A stretch of DNA of 64,000 nt from Haematococcus lacustris (lineage: Eukaryota; Chlorophyta; Chlorophyceae; Chlamydomonadales; Haematococcaceae). Shown in pieces: positions 28,608-40,000 of the stretch; within the stretch, counting starts at the first letter, position 1, and each line of letters begins with the position of its first letter. The stretch is from assembly GCA_030144725.1 (NCBI GenBank), contig JASKMD010000006.1, positions 8,651,256 to 8,715,255 of the forward strand, read 5' to 3'. The translations under genes and the position numbers were made by a program. The notes under the pieces are model-generated. The model was not told the origin of the DNA. It saw nothing but the letters and a program-made list of their open reading frames with translations, and searched no databases.

Positions 28608-29483
28608 GGGTGACAGGCATCCGGCCTGATGTGAAGCTTCTCAAAGCCCAGGCTTTCCTACTGTCGCACTGAGTGCCTAACTTGCCAGCTGTGCAGGACA
28701 GGCAGGCGATGCCTCGGTAGCTCTTGTAGCGGCCAGGGTGCTAGCCAGAGGTCTCGAGGTAGGAGTGCCGCATAGGGGTAGATTAGTACGTCTTCAGTAT
28801 TCATTGTCTTTGTTGCCCTGTTGGGCTCTTAGCAAAGCATAGTGATGGGGGCTGCTGGAGGTGCAGCACGCCTGGGACAGCGCATGCCATGCCATAGTCA
28901 AGCTGAAGCTGCCAGGCACTTCGTAGCTAAGCATGGCTGCTTCGCTCCCTGCGGTACTCAGTGCCTGCCCAAAGTTAACAGTTATATTCATATGATTTCG
29001 CCCCATACGTAGCCCGCAGCAGCGCACGCTTCGCTTCACTGTTGCTTGTGGCACCTTTTGCACACCTAGCATAGCATGCCACAAGGGGTGGCCTGCGCTT
29101 CTTGGCTGTAACACTCCCCTTCATGCCTTACCTGGTGCTGCTATCCCGACCTCTTTGAACAACAACGCTTGCCGCACGTGCTCTGAGGCAAAGCAAGCAC
29201 GGCCATACCGTTTGTGCTCAGCTTTGTGCTAGGCAGTGCACCACCATCTTCCACCTTCCAGCCCGGATGAGCCTGACTTTAGGCCGCAGGCCAAGGCAAT
29301 ATTCTGCATGAGCCTTACAATCTTCTCCACTGGCCATGGTCACACAACGGCGGTGTACCCCTGTTCGCAGCTACACACCCCTGGACATCCCACACACCTC
29401 CTACGCTTGATGCAGCATCAGCATTGACAGGAAACAACGCCAGTTTGAGATGGGTTAACGCATTGAGACAGTCACTGTCCATC
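28608..29483. other. Convergent spacer between two genes
   Basis: No gene is supported. A minus-strand TGTAA at 29315-29319 lies about 165 bp past the DnaJ-gene stop, and a plus-strand TGTAA near 29107 lies about 500 bp past the coiled-coil gene. These fit poly(A) sites of the two converging transcripts. Confidence 0.4.
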
Positions 29484-32003
29484 TCATGCTGCTGCGGACA
29501 GGTAGGAGTGCAGCCTCTCAATGTAGTCGACCTTCTCGCTGCAACCCTGCAGGCACATCACAACATAGGCAAGGCATGCTGTGTACGCACATCTTGTTGT
29601 TCGTTACAGAGCTAAGCAGCCTGGTTGGCAGCTGCCACCTTGCACAGCCATTGCCATCACACTCCTGGCACATGCTTGCTTGAGCATTTGTTTCGCTGGC
29701 AGCTTTGCTGCTGTGTGCTGTGGTCTTGTGGGCTCATCATGCAGACATGCCCTATGATGGGTCTTTGTCAGTTTGTTGCCGTCAGTTGGTTGCCAACCTA
29801 CCTTGCAGTCCAAGCCTTGTGCTTGCAAGACTCGCTTGAGAGCAGCTGCGCTCAATGTGCTCAAGTCCACGCTGCCATCCAGGGGCACAGCAGCAGCGCA
29901 CTTCTTGCCATCCAGGTATGAAGCCAGAGCTTTGTGCAGGGCCTCGCTCTTCATGGACCCCTCATACTGCTGGCTGGTGTTCAGGTTGCCATTGCAAACA
30001 AAATGCAGGGCGGACGCACTGCTGCTGCTGCTGCTGCCACCTCTGGAAGGCAGCAGTGATAGCAGCTGTGCTGACGCTGCTGTGGTGCTGACTTGTGCAA
30101 AGGCAACCTGCACGCAACAAGCAGCTGTGTACCATGCTGCGATACACAGTGCACCAGGCCAAGCAGCAGGAGACATGGACACAGCTGTGCTGCACCTCCC
30201 AACGTGGCACTGACCTGCTGGATAAACACCCCTGCCAATGCTCTTAAGAGGCTGCTGGTCTCGTCCTTGGCCGTGACCAGCACGGCACACAGCCCCGACT
30301 TTGCTGTCTTCCTCGCACTGCCTGCTGCTGGGCTGCATTGTGAGAGGAAGGCAGTCAAGGTGTCAGGGCTGGTGAGGCGTTGGACCACATTAGGCAGCTG
30401 CTGCAGCGCCCAGTCTACCAGCGCCTTTGTCTCGTGGCTGCCCTTGTACACCAAGCCTTGTGCCGGGCCACTAGGAGAGTAGAGCTTGATGGTGGGGTAG
30501 CCCTTCACCCCCTTGCACAAGCCAGGATGCTCGTCACAGTTGACAGCTCCTACCTACATTTGCAGGTGTTCATCCTTCTTGTAGCACCCATCTCGCAATC
30601 AACAAGCACAGCTGCACCGCACTTGGGCAGATGCCATGACTCAATACTCACTTTCACCAAGCCTTTCAGCTGTGTGGCAACCTTCTTGTACTTGGGGGCA
30701 AGCTTCTGCAAATGAGAAACAGCCTCACACAGCTTATGATATCTTTCTCCCCTCACACCTTGCCCATGGGGCTGTCTGAGCTTGGCTTGCCTGGCAATGT
30801 CCACACCAAGGGGCGTACATCTGCAAGGACGTCGCTGTGACATGTGTGTTACCAGCTGGCTTGGCAGCAGTAGCAAGCCTCACAGCTAGCTTACCTCTAT
30901 CAACCAGGTCCACTTCTCTGCTTGTGGTCCTGTAAAGAGGGGGTGCTCGTCAGGGGTCAAGACCCTGCAGGCACGGCCCTTGAGCATGATGTGATATCCT
31001 TGGCAGTGTGTGCCACGTGGGCCTTCAAAGCCTGAAGCGCAGCTCACCTCACGTCACTGCTTGCCTCATACATATCACTCTGCTGCTGCTGCTGCTGCTG
31101 CTGCTGTGGAAAGCGCTGGCTACCAAAACCCCCCATGTGGGAACTGCCACCTCTGTGGCCTGGGCCACCCATGCCTCCTCCGTTGAAGCCGCCCATGCCC
31201 CCTCCGAAAAACATGTTGAACATCTCATAAGGATCACCCGTGCGGAAAGTTGCTCCAGCCCCGCCATTGCTTGGGTGCCCCTGCTGCAAGCCCTCCTCGC
31301 CATACTGCAGCCAGTCATCCACATCCCATGCTCAGGAACAAAAAGCAGCTTATGTCCGTGACAGCTGCCGGCTGCTCTTGAATTCATCAGGTTTCACTAC
31401 CTGATCATATTTGCGCCGTGTCTCAGGGTCAGACAAGGCCTCATAGGCCGCTGCAACATCCTTGAACTTAGCCTCTGCCTGCGCCAGTCAATCAGCGGCC
31501 ACCTGTATGACTCGCAGTGCAGCTGCGATAAAGATGAGGGCTGTATATCCAGGGTACAAGACTAAGACCTGCCTTCTTCTTCTCAGCAGTAGTGCCACTT
31601 GCCCGATCCGGGTGGTATTTTCTGCACATGCCACCAACAATTGCCCATAAGACATGTCCCCGCAGTGCAAGAATGGAAAAGAGACATTGCGAAGCAATGA
31701 AAGACCAGTAATCATTACCTACAGGGCGAGTTTGCGGTATGCTTTCTTAATCTGTTGATCATCGGCATCCCTTGTAACGCCCAAAACCTGGAGAAAGTAG
31801 CGGACAAAAGCAGTGACACTCGTGCAGTCCATATTTTCTGGTCCTGGCGTATTTTCCTGCTCTCCCCCTTCAATCATGCAAACCTCGTAGAAGTTCCGCT
31901 GAGGGCTGCCTCGACTTCGTTGTCGCTGAGCGGCCGCAGAAGCTGCGAGAAACAGTAAGAGTGTCACGACTGATGCCGAGCGCTTCATAGCGCCTGTTGC
32001 CAT
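29484..32003 (-). CDS. ER DnaJ-thioredoxin (PDI-like) co-chaperone
   Basis: A J-domain protein fused to a thioredoxin domain, like ERdj5/DNAJC10-type proteins that help fold or reduce secretory proteins. Eleven exons join in phase: 32003-31884, 31787-31723, 31621-31569, 31474-31401, 31304-31048, 30964-30895, 30820-30791, 30705-30652, 30553-30215, 30107-29802 and 29546-29484, giving 476 residues. In order: a signal peptide (SVVTLLLFLAASAAA), a J domain with KYHPDR (HPD intact) and YEALSDPETRRKYDQ, a Gly/Phe-rich linker (FFGGGMGGFNGGGMGG) and a Gln run, then thioredoxin with MYAPWCGHCQ (CGHC intact) and GYPTIKLYSPSG, then a C-terminal region ending DYIERLHSYLSAAA. No KDEL-like tail is seen. The seventh intron has a GC donor (CAG/GCAAGC). 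Met at 31988 is an alternative start. Confidence 0.92.
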
Positions 32004-32094
32004 GTTACACCGTACAAATGGCTAGCTTGCAGTCGACCAACTACACCGACGCATTTGTAAACAATACTTTGCCATGCATGCAATCATGGGATAG

Positions 32095-32267
32095 TGAGGT
32101 ATAGTATAATGTCGGAGGCCGAGCTGTTACGGGAAAATAACGATCGAGGCTGGGTCGAAAGTTGCAGTAAACGTCGAGGCGTAGCCGAGACGTTTACGCA
32201 ACTTGAGACCTGGCCGAGACTGTTATTTGGACGTGAACAGCGCTGGCTGAGACATTATGCGATATCC
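32095..32267. repeat. Fold-back element, about 170 bp
   Basis: The left half (from GGTATAGTATAATGTC through AAAGTTGCAGTAAACGTC) pairs with the right half read in reverse complement (GGATATCGCATAATGTC through CAAGTTGCGTAAACGTC), at roughly 70 per cent identity over about 80 bases per arm, with a loop of about ten bases near 32182. It sits between the divergent DnaJ gene and the gene at 32616. It may be a MITE or a long cruciform. Confidence 0.65.
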
Positions 32268-32377
32268 CTATACATTACGGGCACACGATTTGGAGCCTCG
32301 CTGCTATTGCGGCTGTGCTCCACGCGTCGGGGACGACAGCAGAACCAGTGCGCAAACCACGCTCTTTCTTGATGGTT

Positions 32378-32537
32378 GTGCACTTTTGCTGTAAATGTCT
32401 GCGCTTTTCCCGTAAATGTGTGCAAGTCGTGCACTTTCTCTGTAAATGTCTGCACTTTTCCCGTAAATGTGTGCAAGTCGTGCACTTTTTCAGTAAATGT
32501 GCGCAAGTCGTGCACTTTTCCTGTAATTGTTTGCAAG
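32378..32537. repeat. Tandem repeat of TGTAAATGT and GCAAGTCGTGCAC units
   Basis: Alternating pieces of about 21-23 bases (CACTTT..C.GTAAATGTCTG or TGTG) and the word GCAAGTCGTGCACTTT recur at least four times, ending in GTAATTGTTTGCAAGTC. It lies just upstream of the gene predicted at 32616. Confidence 0.75.
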
Positions 32538-32615
32538 TCACCCCCTTTTCACTCTTTACTCTAGGACAAACTTTCAACCGCAACCTCACCCATACCAGCC
32601 TGCCCACCAGCCAAG

Positions 32616-33014
32616 ATGACCGACAGCACCTACACCGTCAGCAGCGGAAGCATTGGCGACGACGACAGTGATAACGACTTCGAGATGCCAACATATAACC
32701 TTCTTCCGCCTCCGCTAGAGGTCGCAACAACATGTTTGGCAGTACGAGGCTTGACGGTGAGACGCGTTGACGGACCTTAGCGTTGACCTCCTTTTGACTT
32801 GCATCATTTGACTAGTAGCACCACGTCCGTTGCGCAACAGGGTCCCCGGAGAACAAAGTGGCTGGGCAGCCTAACACCGCTGTTGCAGCTGTCGCAGAAG
32901 CTCGCTGACGCAGATTGCGTCCCAAACCGGCCACGCAGCCCAAACCGGCCACGCAGCCCAAACCGGTTATGGCAATGGAGCCTCGCCGCTCTGGTCGCCT
33001 ATCTAGCCAAGCAG
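32616..33014 (+). CDS. Unrecognised small gene, 5' part
   Basis: Two exons join in phase: 32616-32756 (MTDSTYTVSSGSIGDDDSDN, then PTYNLLPPPLEVATT) and 32841-33014 (PRRTKWLGSLTPLLQLSQKL, a triple RPRSPN-type repeat, LWQWSLAALVAYLAKQ). Donors GACG/GTGAGA and CAG/GTAAAA and acceptor CAACAG are good. Coding-looking pieces follow (LAIRSKAALATMIKNKSQLN at about 33127-33190; VVNKQNLAAAA from 33281; HHPQAAQRLDDFHAHEAAGK ending at TAA 34315), but I could not join them in phase across the CTG-rich array. The gene may extend to 34315 with that array in an intron or exon. Function unknown. Confidence 0.42.
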
Positions 33015-33294
33015 GTAAAATTGACTTGCAAGTGTCGTATCGTCGTCTCATGCAACTGTGAAATTGTGGACCATAACCATTGTGTTCAGATCCTTAGCAG
33101 GGTTTTAAGCCCCTGACATTGTGGACTTGGCAATCCGCAGCAAGGCAGCACTAGCAACCATGATCAAGAACAAGAGTCAGCTGAACACCAGCTATAGCAT
33201 GCTGGAGTTTTTCTTGCACAGTGCACATGCCTTGTCATGTCCTGCATTGCTATCCCGCCTTTGCCACCCTCATACTTTAGGTGGTGAACAAGCA

Positions 33295-34010
33295 AAACCT
33301 TGCTGCTGCTGCTGCTGCCTTGTTGATGTTGTTGTTGCCCTCCTGCTGCTGCTGCTGCCCTGCAGCTGCTGCTGCCCTGTTGCTGTTGCTAATGTTGCTG
33401 TGGCCCGGCTGCTGCTGCTGCCCGGCTGTTGCTGCCCCGCTGTTGCTGCCCCGCTGCTGCTGCTGCCCGGCTGCTGCTGCTGCCCGGCTGCTGCTGCTGC
33501 TGCTGCTGCTTCCCTGCTGCTGTTGCTGCTACCGCCCTGCTGCTGCTACTGCTGCCCGGCTGCTGCTGCTGCTGCTGCTGCTGCCCGGCTGCTTCTGCTG
33601 CCCTGCCGCTGCTGTTGCCGCCCTGCCGCCCTGCTGCTGCTGCTTCCCGGCTGCTGCTGCTGCCCGGCTGCTGCTGCTTCCCGGCTGTTGCTGCTACTGT
33701 TGTTGCCCTCCTGCTGCTGCTGCTGCCCTGCTGTTACTGCCCTGCTGCTGCTGCTGCCCTGCTGCTGCTGCCGCCCTGCTGCTGCTGCCGCCCTGCTGCT
33801 GCTGCTGCCCTGCTGCTGCCGCCCTGCCGCCCTGCTGCTGCTGCTGCCCGGCTGCTGCTGCTGCCCGGCTGCTGCTGCTGCCCGGCTGCTGCTGCTTCCC
33901 GGCTGTTGCTGCTACTGTTGTTGCCCTCCTGCTGCTGCTGCTGCCCTGCTGTTACTGCCCTGCTGCTGCCACTGCCCGGCTGCTGCTGCCGCTGCTACTC
34001 CCGCTGTTGC
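33295..34010. repeat. CTG/CCCGG-rich minisatellite
   Basis: Dense CTGCTGCTGCTGCC(C/T)GG units with larger repeated blocks; for example GGCTGTTGCTGCTACTGTTGTTGCC appears near 33681 and again near 33901. All plus frames stay open, giving false Cys/Leu/Ala proteins. It may interrupt the gene beginning at 32616. Confidence 0.9.
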
Positions 34011-34315
34011 TGGCCTGGCGGCGGTGTCCCTGGCAGTTGGCCAGGCGTCGGTGCCCTTGGCTGCTAGCTTGCAAGCAGCCACCCTGCCCACCCTTGGCAG
34101 CCCGGGTCTGCCCAACTGGTCGGCAAGGCAAGCGGGCAGCATGTTGCTGCTCCTCCTGGCTACGGGTAATGGCGGCCTTTGAACCCCTATGCGACACCCA
34201 GCATCACCCGCAAGCAGCACAACGCCTAGATGACTTCCACGCCCACGAAGCAGCTGGCAAGGCTCTGAAGATGAAGCTTCTGGCAGCTGCTGCCGCTTAT
34301 TTAGGGTTACTATAA

Positions 34316-35030
34316 CTCCATGGTTCGCGGGCTGTAGAGCGCCAGCAAGTAAAACTTTTACCGGCCGACATTGCTTGTAATTGCTGTGCTTGCTGTAATT
34401 GTCCGAGTCTGATCAATATAACCGTATAAATCAACAATTACGACAAAATAACAATAAATTATTCTCCCGTAATGGATAGGGATACGCTGATAACCCAGCC
34501 ATGATTAAGGAGCGGCAAGGACCAGATCACACGAAAACCGCAGCTACGAGCAAGCGAGCCATCGCCAGCCAGCATCTTTATTGTATTTTCGACCAGCCAT
34601 CTTCTACATAAAGGAAAAATAGGGGGTCAAGATGAAAATTGTGCTAGGAATGGCCTGTGATTCAACGTGCGACCTCTCCTAACTTCAACACCGCATAGTA
34701 CATCGAGAAAACCGAGCGCGACTTACTGTGCGGTAAGATCGAAAGTCGTTCAAATACTTGGAGGCCTTAAAAATAGAGATGACTAGTGACTCTGTTTCAG
34801 TACACGCCAGCGCGTCCACTCGCGGTATTTCGGTTTGAATTGTCTGGCCGGCCCGACATCCGACAGTCCAGTCAAACAAAGACCCCCAATCCCTGCGGTG
34901 TACAGCCCCGGCCCTAGATGAACATGACACAGGTTGGTCATATACCATATACCATATTAAACTGATAGCTGCAGTCCAGGGCCAGGACTGGGCTGCACCT
35001 CAGCTCCGCACGTCAACCTTGCGCACTGCC
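34316..35030. other. AT-richer spacer, nothing recognised
   Basis: Base composition shifts toward A+T from about 34380 (AAATAACAATAAATTATT near 34447). No gene or RNA could be supported. It includes a short CATATACCATATACCATATT run near 34938. Confidence 0.4.
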
Positions 35031-36999
35031 TACCGTACTATCTCTTTTGATTCGCGAGGCCCCGAAAAATAAAATTAAATACTCTTTCCCGACCCAAAAA
35101 AAAGATTGTTTATTTCTTCCCGATGCAAACAATGCTGCAAAACACAGTTCTGAGGATGTGGGTGTGCTTATAAATATTCTAGGCTGCCATACCTTGCATA
35201 CCATGTCAATCCTCCATGGTTCTAGCACTTCTTGCACATGTCACCATGTCAAGCTACCCGGTCACCCAGTCAAAGCCAGTATGCAAGTGGGTAGTGTCAC
35301 CGTGCACCAAGTCACCAAATCTTGGCTTTGCACTAGATAGGGCACTGAACTCAGGCCGCCCCAACATGGGGTTAGTAATGTTCATGCGACTACTCTCTGA
35401 ATACCGCATCGTTTTCAATAGCGTTTGTCACATTGGCAGCCACGTTTTAGTCCGCGTAATCTGACCATCAGCGCTAGCCATTGGAGTCTTTGCTCGCGTA
35501 CTGCCACATGTGCCCGCGAACAAATCACAGCGGCGATATGGACCTCCTTGGCACCGTGAGCCACATCGTTGTGGACCCATCTACCTAGCGTAGTGAGCTG
35601 GTTGTGCACAAATGGAATGTCCGGCCAACACCCGTCGCGATGCCTGCCAGGCGTGCAGGGCACCTAGACGGGGTGATTGGAACATATATTCGTGTTCGGT
35701 TCTCGCCGAATACACCATTTGGGTCGGCGCACACTAAGGTATCACCGGCTTACACCCCCCCTCCTCCACTGTGTCCTCCACTGTGTCGCACCCGTTGCAC
35801 CTAGAGGAAAACGGACACGAAATGTTTGTTCTTGACCCAATGGCGGATCTCTTGAAACAAACCGCACATCAAACAACCCAGGCCTCTATCAGTTTGACAT
35901 CTTCAAAGTGACATGATGTTCTCCAAGCAGAATCAGGGCCACGGGGCTGTGGGGTGGCAGTTGAGCTATGAAACTTTGCACGCAGGTGGATGGCATGTAG
36001 GGGAGTATAACTCTCAGAGGAGACGAGGCCAGATTCGGTCATGGTGTGGTGTTGTGTGACTGACTGCATGGCCCTGGCCCTGAAATCGGCTAAGGGAGTT
36101 GGTGGTCACCGACCAAAGTGAGCTTTTGGCTTAGCTGAGTATGAGCGTTTGTAACACTGTCTGGGAGGAGCTTAACCTAGTAAGTAGCATGTTGTAAGTC
36201 CATATGGCTGAGCTGTGGCATTGCCCTCCAGGTATGGGGGGGAGGTGGGCCCGGTGCCACATTCCCGTGATCGTTCTCCGATCCGACTGTTGCTGCCGAC
36301 GCGCATGCTCGCGTAGAGCAGCCAAAGCGGCGCGGGCGGTCGTAGCGATGACTGCATGCCCCGCAACGGCTTGAATTTGAATCACCAACTTTGATGCTTT
36401 GCTGTGCACGACCTATTGCGTGCATAATAATTCTGGATGGGTGAACGGTAGCTGGCAGGGTTGGCTACATGGTGAATCATTTAGCATAACATTTGGCGCA
36501 GTGAGTGCAGAGTTACAGCCGTTCTACTGCCAGGGGTCGGTTTACTGTCATTTTTTGAATGTTGGGAGCGCCTGAACTGAACCTCCCCCATGAAGTCATG
36601 GTGCTCCTGTGGCTGCTCCTCTGAACACTTAAACTTGCGTGCCCTTGCAGTCACCCATGCCGCAGCTTTGGCCAAGGCGAAGACCCCAGCAGCTGACTTG
36701 GTGCGGCCAGCCACCCCGGCTGCTGACCTGGTGCGGCCAGCCACACCGGCTGCTGCCCTAGACTGGCCAACCACCCCTACAGCTGACTTCTTGCAGCCAG
36801 CCACCCCGGCTGCTAACTTGCTAACTACAAGCCTAACACAAACTAACACAAAGCGGTCCATCGCATCGATATTTATGCAGGTCAAATAATTGTTTGACCA
36901 CTTCGCGATTCAGTCAAAAACCACATTGTTTACTCGTTCGCGATTTCGCGAGGCCAAAAAAACGATTCGCGGACGCGAATCAAAAGAGAGAGTACGGTA
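35031..36999. mobile_element. Segment with 26-bp inverted ends, 2.0 kb
   Basis: The 26 bases at 35031-35056 (starting TACCGTACTATCTCTTTTGA) recur as reverse complement at 36974-36999 with one mismatch. Both ends also carry TTCGCGAGGCC-like words and A runs. The interior is AT-rich at the left and has only short frames, so this would be a non-autonomous element. No clear target duplication flanks it, so chance or an unrelated inverted pair cannot be ruled out. Confidence 0.45.
36692..36811. repeat. 30-bp tandem repeat, four copies
   Basis: GCTGACTTGGTGCGGCCAGC plus ten more bases repeats four times with changes. In frame it gives a ten-residue repeat around PATPAADLV within a plus-strand frame 36590-36889 that I do not otherwise support as a gene. 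Confidence 0.75.
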
Positions 37000-37084
37000 T
37001 ACGGTAAAACATTTTCAGCCTCTGCTTCAGCGCGACGGAGCCTCACGTCCCCCAATGCACCTGATGGCAGGTGTCTAGCCTCGA

Positions 37085-40000
37085 AAAGCAGCCAGACTAG
37101 CAGCAGGGGCAGCAGCAGCAGGGGCAACAGTAGCAGGGGCAGAGCAGCAGCAGCAGGGGCAGCAGCAGCAGGGGCAGCAGCATCAGGGGCAGCAGCGGCA
37201 GCAGCGGCAGGAGCGGCAGCAGCGGCAGCAACAGCACCTGGAGCAGCGGCAGCAGCGGTAGCAGCAGCAGGGGCAGCTGGGGAAGGGGCAGCTGGGGCAG
37301 GGGCAGCAGTAGCAGGGGCAGCAGCATCAGGGGCAGCAGCATCAGGGGCAGCAGCAGTAGCAGCAGGGGCGGCAGCAGCAGGGGCAGGGGCAGCTGGGGC
37401 AGCAGGGGCAGGGGCAGCTGGGGCAGGGGCAGCAGTAGCAGGGGCAGCAGCAGCAGCGGCAGCAGCATCAGGGGCAGCAGTAGTAGCAACAGGGGCAGCA
37501 GGGGCAGGGGCGGCAGGGGCAGCAGGGGCAGCAGCACCTGGGGCAGGGGCAGCAGTAGCAGGGGCAGCAGCATCAGGGGCAGCAGCATCAGGGGCAGCAG
37601 CATCAGGGGCAGCAGCAGTAGCAACAGGCGCAGCAGCAGCAGGGGCAGCTGGGGCAGGTGCAGCAGCTGCAGGGGCAGGGGCAGCAGGGGCAGATGGGGC
37701 AGGGGCAGCAGGGGCAGGGGCAGCAGCATCAGGGGCAGCAGCATCAGGGGCAGCAGCATCAGGGGCAGCAGCATCAGGGGCAGCAGCAACAGGGGCAGCA
37801 GCGGCAGCAGCGGCAGCAGCGGCAGCAGTGTCAGCAGCGGCAGCAGTGTCAGCAGCGGCAGCAGCGGCAGCAGCGGCAGCTGCAGGGGCAGGGGCAGCAG
37901 CAGCTGGGGCAGGGGCAGCAGTAGCAGGGGCAGGGGCAGCAGCAGCTGGGGCAGGGGCAGCTGGGGCAGGGGCAGCAGAAGCAGGGGCAGCAGCATCAGG
38001 GGCAGCAGCATCAGGGGCAGCAGCATCAGGGGCAGCAGCATCAGGGGCAGCAGCAGTAGCAACAGGCGCAGCAGCAGCAGGGGCAGCTGGGGCAGGTGCA
38101 GCAGCTGCAGGGGCAGGGGCGGCAGGGGCAGCAGGGGCAGGGGCAGATGGGGCAGGGGCAGCAGTAGCAGGGGCAGCAGCATCAGGGGCAGCAGCATCAG
38201 GGGCAGCAGCATCAGGGGCAGCAGCAACAGGGGCAGCAGCGGCAGCAGCGGCAGCAGCGGCAGCAGCGGCAGCAGTGGCAGCAGCGGCAGGAGCGGCAGC
38301 AGCGGCAGCTGCAGGGGCAGGGGCAGGGGCAGCAGCAGCTGGGGCAGGGGCAGCAGTAGCAGGGGCAGCAGTAGCAGGGGCAGCAGCATCAGGGGCAGCA
38401 GCAGCAGGGGCAGCAGCATCAGGGGCAGTAGCAACAGGGGCAGTAGCAACAGGGGCAGCAGCAGCGGGGGCAGGGGCGGCAGGGGCGGCAGAGGCAGCAG
38501 TGGCAGGGGCAGCAGCAGCAGCGGCAGCAGCATCAGGGGCAGCCGAACCAGGGGCAGCAGCAGTAGCAACAGGGGCAGCAGCAGCAGGGGCAGGGGCAGC
38601 AGGGGCAGCAGCAGCTGGGGCAGGGGCAGCAGAAGCAGGGGCAGCAGCATCAGGGGCAGCAGCATCAGGGGCAGCAGCATCAGGGGCAGCAGCATCAGGG
38701 GCAGCAGCATCAGGGGCAGCAGCAGTAGCAACAGGCGCAGCAGCAGCAGGGGCAGCTGGGGCAGGTGCAGCAGCTGCAGGGGCAGGGGCAGCAGGGGCAG
38801 GGGCAGATGGGGCAGGGGCAGCAGTAGCAGGGGCAGCAGCATCAGGGGCAGCAGCATCAGGGGCAGCAGCATCAGGGGCAGTAGCAACAGGGGCAGTAGC
38901 AACAGGGGCAGCAGCAGCAGGGACAGGGGCGGCAGGGGCGGCAGAGACAGCAGGGGCAAGGGCAGCAGCAGCAGCGGCAGCAGCATCAGGGGCAGCCGAA
39001 TCAGGGGCAGCAGCAGTAGCAACAGGGGCAGCAGCAGCAGGGGCAGGGGCAGCAGCAGCTGGGGCAGGGGCAGCAGAAGCAGGGGCAGCAGCATCAGGGG
39101 CAGCAGCATCAGGGGCAGCAGCATCAGGGGCAGCAGCATCAGGGGCAGCAGCAGCAGGGGCAGCAGCAGCAGGGGCAGCAGCGGCAGCAGCGGCAGCAGC
39201 GGCACCAGCGGCAGCAGCGGCAGCAGCAGGGGCAGGGGCGGCAGAGGCAGCAGGGGCAGGGGCAGCTGGGGCAGGGGCAGCAGTAGCAGGGGCAGCAGCA
39301 GCAGGGGCAGCAGCATCAGGGGCAGCAGCAGCGGCAGCAGGGGCAGGGGCGGCAGAGGCAGCAGGGGCAGGGGCAGCTGGGGCAGGGGCAGCAGTAGCAG
39401 GGGCAGCAGCAGCAGGGGCAGCAGCATCAGGGGCAGCAGCAGTAGCAACAGGGGCAGCAACCGCAGCAGCAGGGACGACAGGGGCAGGGGCAGCTGCAGC
39501 TGCAGCAGCAGCGGCAGCAGCAGCGGCACCAGCACAGCAGGGGCAGCAGCACCTGGAGCAGCGGCAGCAGCGGCAGCAGCAGCAGGGGCAGGGGCAGCTG
39601 GGGCAGGGGCAGCTGGGGCAGGGGCAGCAGTAGCAGGGGCAGCAGCAGCAGGGGCAGCAGCATCAGGGGCAGCAGCAATAGCATCAGGCGCAGCAGCAGC
39701 AGGGGCAGCTGGGGCAGGTGCAGCAGCTGCAGGGGCAGGGGCGGCAGGGGCAGCAGGGGCAGGGGCAGATGGGACAGGGGCAGCAGTAGGAGGGGCAGCA
39801 GCATCAGGGGCAGCAGCATCAGGGGCAGCACCATCAGGGGCAGCAGCAACAGGGGCAGCAGCGGCAGCAGCGGCAGCAGCGGCGGCAGCGGCAGCAGCGG
39901 CAGCAGCGGCAGCAGCGGCAGCAGCGGCAGCAGCGGCAGCAGCGGCAGCTGCAGGGGCAGGGGCAGCAGCAGCTGGGGCAGGGGCAGCAGTAGCAGGGGC

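Noticed and set aside
32378..32537. Short direct repeats resembling a CRISPR array
   Set aside because: The repeats are directly adjacent with no unique spacers, and the genome is clearly eukaryotic.
33281..34315. Cys/Leu/Ala-rich plus-strand frames
   Set aside because: Translations of a CTG/CCCGG minisatellite; only the flanking pieces look coding.
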